The position numbers were made by a program, and so were the translations under genes. Below are positions 39,531 to 50,440 of a DNA stretch of 64,000 nucleotides, piece after piece. The stretch's first letter is position 1, and each line of letters begins with the position of its first letter. The notes under the pieces are model-generated. The model was not told the DNA's origin. It did no database searches and saw only the letters and a program-made list of their open reading frames with translations. This stretch comes from DATMNR01 sp963702765 (GTDB lineage: Bacteria; Chloroflexota; Ktedonobacteria; Ktedonobacterales; Ktedonobacteraceae), in contig CAVPEB010000015.1 of assembly GCA_963702765.1 (NCBI GenBank), forward strand, positions 34,065 through 98,064, read 5' to 3'.

Positions 39531-42500
39531 TCACACCAACTGGTGCTCAAAGGCATACCGTGTGGCAGCGCTGCGAGAGGAGACACCCAGCTTGCTGTAA
39601 ATGGTACGCAGATGCGCGTGAATGGTATGCAGACTCAACACCAGGTGCTCAGCGATCTGCGCGTCAGTCAATCCTGTTGCGAGCAGACGTAGCACTTCGA
39701 GCTCGCGCGCCGACAAACCACCTCTCCTGGTGGTTGATGGTTTTGCTGAAAGACTCGATGAGGGTCCTACTGAGGGTGAATGAGGGAGCGTTACTGGTCC
39801 CGGAGCGGTGAGGGCTTGCTCCGGTGTCATCGTGCCGCCTTCGGCCCATGCGCTGGCAAAGATCTCGACTCCAAGCTGGGCACGTGCTGCATTCACTGAA
39901 TGTTCATAGCTCACACGTTCGACAGGCGAGATGGGAGTGCCCATCGCTGCTCGTTGTGCCTCCGCCAGCCCCCAGAGACGTGCTGCCCAAGCCGGGTCTC
40001 CTTGTATCACAAACCTGTCCGCCAATCCTTCCAGGTAAGGGGGGAGCAGCATTGGCTCTATCTCTGAGGAGTAAGTCAAGCTTTCCTCATAGAATTCCCT
40101 CGCTGCCAGGTGGTCACCCTGGCAAGCAGCTATCCTCGCTAACACGATGAACGCCCAGGCCATATTCCGTTTCTCTATCTCCCTAGCGAGCGCCACGCTC
40201 TCCTCCAGCAGTGAACGAGCCTTGACGGCATCACCCTGCAGGAGGGCCACCTGGCCTAAAAGACCGAGTGCCCCGGCGATGCCCTCCTTGTGCCCACCCT
40301 CCCTACAGCGTGCAAGACTCTCCTCGAGTAGAGCGCGTCCTGTAGCAAGATCGCCTTGGGAGATAATTAGCAGAATTGCCAACCCATCGAGCAAAAAGGC
40401 GATGCCCTCAATGTTCCCTACTTCTCTGAAGAGCGCCAAGCTTTCCTCTCTCAGGGAGATGGCTCTGGCGTACTCGCCTTGCAGGCTGACCAAACCTGCT
40501 AAGTTTTGAAGCGACCAGCCAATCCCCTCCTTGTCACCCACCTCTTTGAAGAGCGCCAGGCTCTCCTCCGCCAGTGAGTACGCCACTCCAAAGTTGCTCT
40601 GCAATTCGGCTATCGCCCCCAGTATACGGAGGGAAAGGGCAATACCTGCCGTGTCTCCCAGTTCCCTGCACCGTGCCAGGCACTCCTGAGACAGCGCTTC
40701 TGCTCGATCAAAGTCACTCCGGACGAAAGCTATATGTGCAGCAGCCTTGAGAACCTTCATCTGAACCGGCCCCTCAACCCCCTTGCTTCCCGCGAGCGCC
40801 CGTTCCAGAAACGTCCCCCCCTCACTCCAATGGCTATGGTATTCCCAGAACCGCCATAACGCCGCTGCCAGGCGCAAGGCCATCTCCATACTCTGTCCGG
40901 CTTCTCCTCGTTCTAGGAACCACCCCAACGCTGCTCGCAGGTTGTCATGCTCCTGCTCTAGCCGCTCCAACCACACAACTTGCTCTTGGCCTGCGAGTTC
41001 CAGATCCGCCTCCTCCGCAAGTCGCAGATAGTAATCAGCATGCGCTCGCTGAGTCATTTCCTTCTCACCCTGAACGCTGAGAACCTCCAATCCATACTCG
41101 CGTATTGTTTCCAACATCACTAGACGTAGCTTGTTCCTTCCTTGTTCCATTTGTCGAAGCATGCTCTTGACAATGAGGGAGGTCACGCCATCCAATACCT
41201 GCAACGATGCGGATTCGGTGTCTAGTGTAGTACAGACCGCCTCTATCGCTTCCAGTGTACAACCGGCGACGAAGACCGAGAGCCGCCGGAAAAGCTGCTG
41301 TTCTTGGGTTGTTAGTAGACTGTAGCTCCAAGCAATCGTATTGCGTAGCGTTTGGTGCCGGGCAGGCGTATCACGTGGGCCGCCTGTCAACACCGCCAAC
41401 CGCTGGCTCAGCCGAGTGAGGAGTGCCTGTGGTGGGAGCAGTTTGATGCGAGCGGCGGCCAACTCGATCGCCAATGGCAACCCATCCAGGCGGGCACAGA
41501 TCTCAGCGATAATCGGGGCATTAGTATTGCTCAGCTGAAACTCAGACCTGACTGCCTGAGCTCGCGAGAGGAAGAGTTCCACTGCCTCGTATTGCGACAA
41601 TGCAACGAGATCGGGTAAGTTCTTGGGATCTGGCACTGTCAGAGGAGGGACAGAAAACTCTTGCTCACTTCTAATATTCAACGTCATTCGGCTCGTCACA
41701 AGCACTTTAAGATTCGGGCAGGCCGCGAGAATATCTGCCACGTACACAGCTGCATAGATCACCTGCTCAAAGTTATCCAGAAGCAACAAGAGGTGCTTCC
41801 AATGCAGGGAAGCTTTCAGCAGATCAAGCAGGGTTTGCCCTGCGATTTCTTTGATGTCGAGTGTCTGAGCTAAAGCGGGCACGACCAAATCCGGATCGCT
41901 GATGGGAGCCAGGTTTACGAAATACACCCCATCTGCGAACAGGTCGCTGAGTTCTGCCGCCACCTGCAAACCCAAGCGGGTTTTGCCTGTGCCGCCAGGT
42001 CCTGTCAAGGTCATAAGGCGCACATCTTCGCGTAGTAAGAGATTTTGAACGGCTGCAAGTTCCTGCTCTCGACCAATGAGAGGAGTCAATTGGACCGGCA
42101 AGTTGTTAGGGCGGCTATCGAGGGTCTTGAGTGGTGGGAAGTCGGCAGGCAGACCCACGATGACTAGTTGGTACAGATGAGCTGGATGCTGTAAATCCTT
42201 GAGACGGTGCTTCCCCAGATCTCTCAGGCTCACACCAAACGGTAAGTTTTGATTCACCAGGTCGCGCGTCGTCTGGGAAAGGAGCACTTGCCCCCCATGC
42301 CCGGCACTCATAATCCGAGCAGCCTGATGGACATCTAGGCCACTATAGCCCTCAGCGGTCGTGTCGGCTCGCCCGTATGCAGACCAATGCACAGTGCTAC
42401 TGCCGCTCCACTCGGCCAGTCATGGCTAGCAAGGGCATGTTGCATATCTATAACTGCCGAAATGGCATCACTAGTACGAGCAAAAACAACGAAGAAGGCA

Positions 42501-42673
42501 TTCCCTTGCGTGTTCAACTCAACGCCGTTCCAGTGCTGGAAAGCAGTACGAAGGAGATGGCGACACGTTGCTAACATCTCAGCGTAGCGCTCACCCAACT
42601 GCTGGAGCAGAAGCGTAGATCCCTCGATATCCGTGAAGAGCAATGTGACGGTTCCCGTCGGCAGCTGAGACAT
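39531..42673 (-). pseudogene. Cyclase / NB-ARC / TPR / LuxR regulator, one frameshift (array copy 1)
   Basis: Best-preserved member of the tandem array, ~1046 residues if repaired. Start ATG at 42671-42673 (MSQLPTGTVTLLFTDIEGST). The cyclase domain is cut at about 42365: the first frame ends GLHTGEPTRPLRAIVA, the second continues TTAEGYSGLDVHQAARIMSAGHGG. Relatives have four residues between GEP and EGY, so one lost base explains it. From there a single 950-residue frame carries IGREQELA, P-loop GPGGTGKTRL, Walker B LLLLLDNFEQV, winged helix QQLFRRLSVFVAG, TQRAHADYYLRLAEEA, about ten TPR-like helical pairs and the LuxR HTH (LSARELEVLRLLATGL, LSLHTIHAHLRTIYSKLG). Cyclase Asp residues remain in both pieces. 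It is the array copy nearest the common promoter side. Confidence 0.88.
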
Positions 42674-43124
42674 GCAAAGCCCTCTTACACTTCAATATGG
42701 TGTGTCGCCATGCGTGAGTTCCTGTGCTCACGTCAAGCATGATAAGAAAACCTCTGTCATCCACCCCAAGCATTATATCTCATGGTTGAGATGAGTGTAA
42801 GAAGAGAGGACGAATACATGCACGGAGATGTCAATCAGGATGAAGTGTATGACAGGTGCTGGAATGAATGATGGACTGGATGACAACAAGTCAGGAAAGT
42901 AGAAAGCTTTCGAGAATACATCCGTTGAGTCTCAAATGAGATATATACCCAAAACGCACTTTTTGGGAAAGAGGTAAGCTTTCTCATTTAACCACTGTTT
43001 TTCAAGACAACACTACCTACAAGTTCAAGAAGCAATCCAACAGTATATTGTCGTCTCAGACTTTAGCATATGGTATTCATAATAGTCTCATCTCCCTGCC
43101 TTGCCAAGTTGTCTGTTTGGCGCA
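42674..43124. other. Upstream region of the tandem regulator array, no gene recognised
   Basis: About 450 bp. It should contain the promoter of the minus-strand array, but no convincing -35/-10 pair is visible. The middle is AT-rich. No coding pattern. Confidence 0.4.
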
Positions 43125-43442
43125 TACTTCTCCATAAAAGTGTAGAATGAGGAATCACACATCACTTCAAATGTGCTTTTTGGCTGTTCATTCAAATGTA
43201 TGGAGGGCTTTTTCGATGACAGCAAACCTGACAGCAAAGCCGACGATTGACAGCACTTTCTAGCGAACAGTGGCGAATAATCGATCCGCCTGACAAGCAG
43301 ATCGCGAACGATGGCGAACACGAGCGAACGCCTATAACAGAGCCTCTCGCTCAGTGGGAAACAAAGGAGTGTGCTTCAAAGACCAGGATAGGAGGCTGAT
43401 TGTGAGCGTGTCCCCTCGAGTCGATTTCTCCCATTTGACAGC
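43125..43442. repeat. Dispersed non-coding repeat, copy 3 (left part)
   Basis: Shares with copies 2 and 4, in order: ccataaaagtgta, a tgtatggaggg block, TGACAGCAAACCTGACAGCAAA, a gcgaac-rich stretch, agagcctctcgctcagtgggaa, ataggaggctgattg, and tctcccatttgacagcaaa. It then ends abruptly in a poly-A tract instead of continuing like copy 2. Confidence 0.65.
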
Positions 43443-43464
43443 AAAAAAAAAAAAAAAAAAAAAA
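43443..43464 (+). repeat. Poly-A tract of 22
   Basis: Twenty-two consecutive A residues directly at the truncated end of dispersed repeat copy 3. This is unusual for a genome of this composition and prone to length error. Confidence 0.85.
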
Positions 43465-43742
43465 TAGGCGATACAGCATTACACAGATCTTCATGTTAGG
43501 CTGCTCTGTGAGAAGAGATGTGGAGATTCAGGGCAGAACCTATGGCAAATAGTTCTCACATAAGTGAGCAGCATCTTATTGAGAAGCCTGTGGGCGAGAG
43601 CGGGCCTACCTGAAGCGGGCTTTCACGAGTGCGGAAGGCGGCGGCAATGTCGGCTGGTGGCAGGGAAGTGGTGGGATAGGCGATACATGAGTGTCATTAC
43701 ACAGATCTTATGTTACCCATGGCTGCTCTGTGAGAAGAGATG
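43465..43742 (+). repeat. Direct duplication of about 56-66 bp
   Basis: Sequence starting taggcgatac at 43465-43520 recurs at 43677-43742 (cattacacagatctt, ctgctctgtgagaagagatg) with small indels. The first copy abuts the poly-A tract. The roughly 155 bp between the copies is GC-rich with no clear gene. Confidence 0.6.
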
Positions 43743-44222
43743 AACCTGGAGTTAAGGACACTGGAAGATATTTAGGCACTGCTGAATAGTTCTCCGCCAT
43801 TTTTCGGGCTTCAGTGGTTTTGGGACACGAGTCCATAGAAGGTCTATCAAACACATTTATCACAAGGAGTCTTCAGCGCTTCTGGCTCGATGTGCCTGCA
43901 GTCGTCCAGTTCGATGGCATCTGGCTCGAGCCGGGCAAGCGCAGCAAGAGGGCATTTCATTTCATAACTGAATATCTCGCGCTTGTCAACCTTGAAGAAA
44001 TGCAGAACTTGATCGTGGCCATACGTGCGGTCTGGGAAAACTCAAAAAGGGGGAAGCTCAATACATGTCAAAGATCAACTTGAGAGAAGACCGGGGATAT
44101 TCACTGCTCCTCTGTCATGATGTGTGAGGGGCAATAAGATTCCTCGTTTTTTCAAAAACCCTGAACATCGAGCTAAAAAGCTCTTTGTCTTCTTAATGCT
44201 TTCGATTCGCCTCTCTCTAGTG
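43743..44222. other. No definite gene; possible decayed coding remnant
   Basis: A plus-strand open frame at 43814-44083 (89 residues, containing RFWLDVPAVVQFDGIWLEPG and FITEYLALVNLEEMQNL) has a protein-like composition but no ribosome binding site and no family I recognise. I treat it as a possible fragment only. Confidence 0.25.
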
Positions 44223-44603
44223 TTAGCGCTTTTTCATACTGATCGATTTAACCGAGGTGACGGTGTAGTGTTCGGGATTGTCTGGGTCAATCAGAACATC
44301 GATCGACTCTCCCAGTTTCACGTTTACAGTTTGAGGTACATAGCTGCGGAACTGGTACGTCGTATTGGTTCGGGGATCTGTCCACTCGGCAATGATGATC
44401 TTAGCAGTACCTGTGCCTGCTGCGAAGATGGAGTTGGTGACCCTTGCGATGATGCGGGTTCCGTGTTGTTTGAGCCAATGGGTCTTACTTCTAGTCTGTG
44501 TGAATAACCAAAGGCCAAGCCCTAGCATGGCTATGACGACGAGGAGGACGATGATAGAGGCCCACATCTGCTTCTGCCTTTCTTCATCTCGAAGCGGGTT
44601 CAT
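44223..44603 (-). CDS. DUF3592-like membrane protein
   Basis: 126 residues from the ATG at 44601-44603 (MNPLRDEERQKQMW); the longer frame upstream has a less likely composition. One hydrophobic helix at about 14-36 (IIVLLVVIAMLGLGLWLF) is followed by a soluble domain: GTRIIARVTNSIF, GTAKIIIAEWTDPRTNTTYQFRS and LGESIDVLIDPDNPEHYTV. The pattern of a variable strand pair plus G-x-VxVxxDPxNPxxA-like ending is that of DUF3592 proteins, whose function is unknown; extracytoplasmic location is likely. It lies 145 bp downstream of the decayed gene at 44748-45487 on the same strand. Confidence 0.65.
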   Translation of the reverse strand: MNPLRDEERQKQMWASIIVLLVVIAMLGLGLWLFTQTRSKTHWLKQHGTRIIARVTNSIFAAGTGTAKIIIAEWTDPRTNTTYQFRSYVPQTVNVKLGESIDVLIDPDNPEHYTVTSVKSISMKKR

Positions 44604-44747
44604 GTCCTGAATTTCGGATCGAACTGACAATGTGCTGTATACGCTGATGCCGTCATTTGATCTTCGCACAGATAGTGTATGGAATACCTCCAAAAGTCCG
44701 GACTACGGAGCTTTGTATATATCGAGAAGCATCGACACTCCAGCATT

Positions 44748-45487
44748 TCAGCTTCCCGTCTTTGGTAAAGTGTTATTCACGATTTCGAACTGGACATTTG
44801 CCAGCCAGACCTCTCCGGGTCCTGCGAGAAGGATGCCAAAGAAGATGCCAGTACTCCCTTGCGGTACATCCAGCACTATCGCATACTGCTTCCAATCAAG
44901 CGTGCCACGAATGGGCCTATCCTGCATGTTGTCGAAGCTCAAAACATGATGGTTCGTGCCATCGACACGCATCCACAATCCAGCCCAATTCTGGACCGCC
45001 TGCGCTTTGGCAGTGGCAGTCATACGTACGCGCTTCCCGCGATATTGGCTCCCCTGAAAGGCTTGCATCAGTGTCCCGAAACATAAGGTTGAGCCATCTT
45101 CGACTTGAGAAGACCTTGTGGGCGACCAAGACGCTGAATCCGACGCATAATTCTTCGGGAGTGTCCCCATAAGAACAGCCTTTGTTCCGCTGAAAAATCC
45201 AGGTTAGTCGCCTCTTGTGGGAGGTCTTGATTGACTGGGTTACTTACCTGAGTGGACTGCAAGAAGTAATAGTGCCTGCTCCTACAGCTATACCACCCAC
45301 TAATCCTATCAGACCCACTACAGCCTCACGACGCGAGAGCAGTTTACCTCTCTTGTGTTGCTTCGTTTCTCCTTGAGTTGTGGATGGGACGATCAGGACT
45401 GCCAATAACGGCGTAATCGCCTCCGTACCCCATAACTGGTGGCGTTGTAATACGATCTTTGAGAGATTCATCAAACTGCTGAGGCAT
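44748..45487 (-). pseudogene. Secreted or Tat/lipoprotein-like protein with carbohydrate-binding-like domain, frameshifted
   Basis: Start ATG at 45485-45487 (MPQQFDESLKDRITTPP) has GAGGAGGGG upstream. The frame shifts at a GGGG run near 45432 and again near 45170-45260. The second piece carries KLLSRREAVVGLIGLVGGIAVGAGTITSCS, a twin-arginine-like/lipobox segment (RRE then a hydrophobic run ending before Cys). The third, from 45170, holds YRGKRVRMTATAKAQAV, NWAGLWMRVDG, VLSFDNMQDRPIRGT, and FGILLAGPGEVWLANVQFEIV. That is a beta-sandwich module found fused to transcriptional regulators or alone in secreted proteins. The repaired protein has about 245 residues. Role unknown; the export signal suggests the cell surface. 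Confidence 0.65.
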
Positions 45488-45767
45488 GATACCCCTCCTC
45501 TCCGGCAATTACTACTGGCGATACTTGATAAGTATACGTAACATAGATGGCATCCCAAATTAGATAGACGATGGCAATACTGAATTTTAGCACAGCGAGT
45601 TTGTCCGGTCCCTGATAATCTGCAATCATCGGGACACTATGTCCCTATCTCTTTGATGAGTTTGGAAATAAAAACTCACTGACATTAATCATGTCATGAA
45701 AAACGATTGCCGCAAATACGCTTTATAGGGACTTCATCATGGAATCGCTCACAAAGATGGATAAGGA
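45488..45767. other. Divergent promoter region
   Basis: About 280 bp between the minus-strand gene starting at 45487 and the plus-strand small genes. A partial palindrome lies near 45620-45650 (atcatcgggacac, with tgtcccta). No coding pattern. Confidence 0.35.
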
Positions 45768-46038
45768 ATGCCAGTTCGATTAAGAAGCCAGCAATGGTTG
45801 AGACGAAGGCATCGCAAGGAGAATGAGCGTTCAGCTCAGCCCGAATTGCCATTTAGTGCTCATCCGAATAGATTACAAGCAGTAGCTCGAGATAGAAAGT
45901 TGAGGCACACGAAAGTGGCAGTGATGCATCTCGCCATTGCCTTGCAATAAAGAAGGCCCTTGATCGAGTTGGCATCCAGTTTGAAACGCCATGAGCTCTG
46001 TGAAGAGTTGGCAATGACGTTGACTTCACGAGTGGGAT
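45768..46038 (+). pseudogene. Small basic hypothetical protein with in-frame TAA
   Basis: A 90-codon frame from the ATG at 45768 to a TGA at 46036-46038 is cut by TAA at 45948-45950. Before the stop the protein is basic (MPVRLRSQQWLRRRHRKENE) and ends MHLAIALQ; after it continues RRPLIELASSLKRHELCEELAMTLTSRVG, which looks like the same protein. The codon before the stop is CAA, so QQ is a plausible original reading. Followed 26 bp later by another small gene and then the sigma-like gene. In the other sigma-like locus (30975-32654) two small genes also accompany the sigma-like protein, though they are not similar in sequence. Confidence 0.45.
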
Positions 46039-46064
46039 GAGCAGAACGGGAAAGGAGGAACCGT

Positions 46065-46337
46065 ATGCAACAAAACGGGTTACAGCAAGAGCAGCAAGCC
46101 TGTTTCTTACAAGATGGCAAGCAACAGTTCATCGAAGAGATTTCCGCATTGCGATCCCTGGCATCAGTAGCGGGAGTGGCTGACAATCTCTTAGCAGAGC
46201 TCGAGGTGTTCAAGCACGAGGCCGAACACCTTGATGCGAGTGCCTGGGAACGAAAAGAGGTGAGAGTCCTGAAGCGCAATGAACTCGTAGGCCTCTCCTT
46301 AGCGGTGCTCCGAGCATTCAACTCGCGGTCAGGTTGA
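46065..46337 (+). CDS. Small coiled-coil protein
   Basis: 90 residues; AAAGGAGGA before the ATG strongly supports the start. Gln-rich head (MQQNGLQQEQQACFLQDGKQQF), then helical heptads (IEEISALRSLASVAGVADNLLAELEVF, KHEAEHLDASAWERKEVRVLKRNELVGLSLAVLRAF). There is no membrane segment. It is likely a small helical partner protein; no family known. It lies between the 90-codon decayed gene and the sigma-like gene, all on the plus strand. Confidence 0.6.
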   Translation: MQQNGLQQEQQACFLQDGKQQFIEEISALRSLASVAGVADNLLAELEVFKHEAEHLDASAWERKEVRVLKRNELVGLSLAVLRAFNSRSG

Positions 46338-46631
46338 GTGGAACAGGTGGCAGCGGAGTCTTGTTCGGCTGCCCTGCCGTTGGCGCATTGGTTGCCCAAT
46401 GGTGTTTCAACGAGAGGTAGACCCCAGCGGCCATTCCGAAGAAAGGCAAAGCGCATGAGAAAAAGCATCCCCTTGTTCCGGGCTCTGTATAGAGTACCAA
46501 GCATAAGGCCGATCGAGGAAAAGTAGAAAGATGAACGACAGCCAGGGAGCGACTCTCATGGGAGACGAGATTGCCCGCAAGGGAGCCTTTGGAGAGGAGG
46601 CGATAGTTGGAACACAAGGAGGATGAACACT

Positions 46632-47485
46632 ATGGAAGTTGAAAGCGTTACGCCCGTTAGCAACGGGGGAGAACCACTGGCTGCCCTGCAGGGTCTTCCT
46701 CCTGCGAAAGCGTCTCTGGTATGTGCCGAGGAATACGTGGCGGAGTGCACGCTGAGCGTCTCGGACCTTATAGAGCAGTGCCAAAAAGAGATCCAGGCCT
46801 ATTGCCGCGGCGAGGCCTCCACCGAGGCCTATGGCCTCGAGTTGTTGCGCCGTGCAAGAATGCAAGGCGACCAAGCTGCATGGGCAGGAGTCCAGCAGTG
46901 TTTCGGCGAGCCCGTGCGAGGCTGGCTGCATGGCCATCCTCGGCGAGAGGCGGCCTTCCAGCTTGAGAGCGAAGAGACCTATGTGACGCTGACCTTCGAG
47001 CGGTTCTGGCAGGCCAACATCCAGCAACAGGTCAGATATAGGTTGCTCGGTGGAGCATTGCTGATCCTGCGTGCCAGTTTGCACGGGACCATTCTGGACA
47101 CATTGCGGACCTGCTCGCGGCCAAGAGAAGTCGCACGACCTATGTCAGGTGAGCTACCCTTGGAAGATCAGGCTGCGATCTTTGAGGTCGGGAAGCTCCT
47201 ACGTAGAATATTGTCCAGCGACCGTGAGAGACGACTAGCCTACCTACTCTTTCCCTATGGTCTAGTTCAATGCACTGCGATTTTCCTTCCAAAGAGTTTC
47301 AAGATGAACGTGAAATATCCCGTTTGCGCTGCTTCATCGTTGAGCGCCTTCTGCACCAAATGGATCATTTTCCTGGATGGCCAGAGACCGTCGAGGAGAC
47401 GAGCAATGCTGTAAGGAGCGTTGAGGAGAGGGATGGAGAGGAGGAGACATACTCTTTCAGGCAAGACCTGATAAGTTCCTTTTAG
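46632..47485 (+). pseudogene. Sigma-70-like protein (second copy), C-terminal frameshift
   Basis: Start taken as the ATG at 46632 (MEVESVTPVSNGG), nine bases after AAGGAGG; the ATG at 46623 directly abuts that site and is less likely. It is clearly paralogous to 30975-31736: GLELLRRARMQGDQAAWAGVQQCF, VRGWLHGHPRREAAF, YVTLTFERFWQA, LRASLHGTILDTLRT and DRERRLAYLLFPYGL. After YGL the frame is wrong. The next frame from about 47260 continues FPSKEFQDEREISRLRCFIVERLL, matching the region-4-like end of the paralogue, and stops at 47483-47485. One indel near 47260 therefore destroys the DNA-binding helix-turn-helix in the written frame. Confidence 0.7.
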
Positions 47486-47620
47486 CAGGTCGATTTGCCA
47501 GCAAATTCCTTTGCCTGATAACGTACCATTCTCATCTGGGAAGCCTTTTGTTAGCCTTCGGAACCAAAAATCGAACCCATAACCTCCGGATAACTGGAGT
47601 CGAAATATTAGGAGAATGAA

Positions 47621-47869
47621 ATGCTCAGGTCACAACAACTGCAGCGTAAAATACAAGCAATCCAGCATAAATTACAACAGCTTAGCACTCTGGACATCTG
47701 TAATATACTGCTTGCTTTTCGGTCTAGGACTCCTCATCATTGGGAGGTTCGAAAGACTGAGTTATGAGCCCTTCTCGTTGGATTAGCTACAAGTATGTGT
47801 GGTTACATTATCTTGCTTGTTGGGGTTGCAGTCTTCGTTGCTATTGCAAGATCGGTGCTGGAATACTGA
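47621..47869 (+). pseudogene. Small coiled-coil/TM protein, frameshifted
   Basis: ATG at 47621 with TTAGGAG upstream starts a helical head (MLRSQQLQRKIQAIQHKLQ). The frame shifts near 47705 to LLFGLGLLIIGRF, and again near 47785 to a hydrophobic end, GYIILLVGVAVFVAIARSV, finishing LEY-stop at 47867-47869. Repaired, it is a ~80-residue protein with an N-terminal coiled coil and two membrane helices. No family recognised. Too broken to be read as one long frame. Confidence 0.45.
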
Positions 47870-48488
47870 AGAGAACCAGATCACTCTAAAAACTTCAGCT
47901 CATCTGTGCATACAAAACGAAGACTTCGGTAACAATCGCTTCAACTGTTCGTACAGAGTTGGCTATGGAGGAGAGTAATATATCGAGCCTTGGTTGCCCA
48001 TCACTTGAATCTTGACATGTCTGGAGTGAACTGGAGGTTGCCTCTGCCATACCAACTACGTGCAAACACTGTACTCCCCTTTGAAGGCCGAAATTGACTG
48101 GATCACTGGGTTTTACTGCTCTACCACGGCTCCTAAAGGACCACTTCCTGGGCCGCCAATTCCAATACTTATAACCTTTCTGACCCAAATGTAAGTGTTG
48201 GATATGTCACTGCTCGTACAAATATAAAGCTCCCGATCGTGCCTGCACCGGCGACCATTCTGATTACTTGCGTCCTGGTTGTGAAGGTGCAGGGTTCACA
48301 AGAGATGTAATGTGGTGCGACAAGAGCTGAAATATCCGATTAACAGCTATCCCCGCCGCAGCTACCTGCAAACAAATCAGGGAGGCTCATTGAGGTAATA
48401 GTCGCGTATAATAGTAGTCGAACCCCTATCTATGAAGTAGGTAGAGATGATTGAAAGAGTCAGAGTCACCTCAAGGAGGGTATAAGGT
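47870..48488. other. Intergenic stretch, no gene recognised
   Basis: About 620 bp. Short frames on the minus strand (around 47895-48188) are Trp/Arg-rich and look random; the plus strand is broken. An AT-rich patch near 48390-48430 (tcgcgtataatagtagtcg), with a TATAAT, is a reasonable -10 for the histidine kinase operon. Confidence 0.4.
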
Positions 48489-50343
48489 ATGGCAACTGAG
48501 GAGGTTGAAATCTCCTGAGCGGCATCTCTCTGCTCATTGGTGGCCTACTTACTTTTGTGTGTACAGCCATACTTTTCCAGATCATCAGGATGAACCCATA
48601 CGCGAATACAGCTCAGCAATTGCCAAGCCTTTATTCGCAAATTTGGCTAATCCTAAACCTGGTGGTGGCGCTGGGGTCGTTGTTGATAATAATCGCACTT
48701 CCAGCAGTGTCTGCACGTCTACCTAAACGGGCACGTTGGTTAGGGCTTGTTGGACTCATCCTGACACTGGCTGCGATACTGATGACGGGTGTGTTCGGTT
48801 TTGTATTCAACGTCATAAGCGTACAACCTCTCGACATGAGTGTGATGAGCCTGCTTACTGCAGGGCGGGAACGCCAGCCAGGGACGTGGTCTTCATGGTA
48901 GATAATCTCTTGTTCAGCGTGGGAACCATCCTGTTTGGCTTTGCATCGGTACGTGCGGGCTCCGCCAGTGGATTACTGGGTGCGGGTTGGATGTTTATCA
49001 TGGCTGGGCTCTTCAATGTTGTCCATTTGGTGTCAATCCCTGATTCTTATTGGGAATACTTCTTCTTGGGGTCGGGCGAAATATTGTCAATACTAACATT
49101 CTATTTCGGACTGGCTGCATATGGTTTCGTTCTGGTATCACTATCGGGACCAGGGCAGATCGTCAGACGGCCATTGCTCTATGGCATGCTCTCTATGAGC
49201 GTGATTATGAGTTATGTAGTCGTGGTAGGCTCAATCGGTGTGCTGATACAACAGACCGGTGTCGCGCTCATTGTCTCACTCTTAGCAATTGGTCTCGCTG
49301 CCATTCTTATCCAACCTTTACGTAACTACCTCCAACAAGCCGTGAACCGCCTGATCTATGGCGAGCGAGATAATCCTCACGCTGTGCTCTCGCAACTGGG
49401 TAAGCATATGGAGGCCACCCTAGCACCAGAGAGAGTCCTTCCCACGATTGTGGAGACGATCGCCAGATCGCTCAAGTTGCCATATGCCGCGATTGCCTTA
49501 AAGCAAGATGACGATCTCACAGTCGCTGCTGCTTACGGGTCTCCAATGGAACCACAACAGCACTTTCCCCTCGTCTATCAAGCGGAACAGCTTGGTGAAC
49601 TCGTCCTCTCACCACGTTCGTCTGGAGAGTCCTTGACTCCTGCCGACCAGCGCCTCCTACACGATCTGGCTCCTCAGATTGGCGTGGCAGTCAACGCGGT
49701 ACGCCTTACAGGCGACTTGCAACGCTCCCGTGAACGTCTGGTGACAGCACGCGAGGAAGAACGCCGTCGTCTACGACGCGACTTGCATGATGGCCTTGGC
49801 CCTCAACTAGCCAGCCAGACGCTAACCCTGACTGCTGCTCGAAGGTTGTTGCGTGTCGATCCCGACGCAGCAGAGGCACTACTCGCTGATGCCACCTTTC
49901 ACGTCCAGGAGGCCATAACCGATATCCGCCGTCTTGTGTATGCTTTGCGTCCACCTGCACTCGATGACTTAGGGCTGCTCGCGGCACTGCGCGAATAAAT
50001 TGCCCACTATCATGCCAGCGGTATATTGTTTGCCCTTGATGCCCCTGAGAAACTGCCAGATCTTGCTGCAGCCATCGAGGTGGCATGTTACCGTATCGCA
50101 CAGGAGGCACTGACCAATGTCGTACGTCACTCCCGAGCGCGTACCTGTACGATACGCATCACGCTGGACGAGGTACTCGACCTGGAAATTACCGATGATG
50201 GTATCGGTCTCATGCCATCATACCAACCAGGCGTAGGCTTAAGTTCTATGCGTGAACGAGCTGAGGAGCTTGGTGGAAGTTGTGTTATTGAGTCCAGAGC
50301 TACAGGTGGCACTCGCGTATATGCTCAATTACCACTACGATAA
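48489..50343 (+). pseudogene. NarL-type sensor histidine kinase, frameshifted and with in-frame TAA
   Basis: Start ATG at 48489 with AAGGAGGG upstream. Frame changes near 48515 and 48870 split the membrane sensor: LLSGISLLIGGLLTFVCTAILF and ALGSLLIIIALPAVSA in one frame, LLFSVGTILFGFASVRAG and later helices in another. After the helices come a linker (LRNYLQQAVNRLIYG), a GAF-like domain (about 49400-49700), and HisKA_3 dimerisation with the phospho-histidine in EERRRLRRDLHDGLG. At 49996-49998 a TAA interrupts ...LLAALRE / IAHYHASG, where relatives have LREQ. The same frame continues through the HATPase: IAQEALTNVVRHSRA, ITDDGIGL, GLSSMRERAEELGG and GGTRV at the end. Its partner regulator starts 98 bp later. 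Without repair the kinase lacks its ATP-binding domain. Confidence 0.88.
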
Positions 50344-50440
50344 ATGTCGCTATGTATTGCCCGACAAGGTAAAGGATGATGTAAATGGAGAGATAGTTGG
50401 AAACGACGCCCATGGATCATCCGAATGAAAGGATTGTAGC

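Noticed and set aside
43814..44083. 89-codon open frame as a gene
   Set aside because: No RBS, no family, and it lies among repeats; kept only as a possible fragment.
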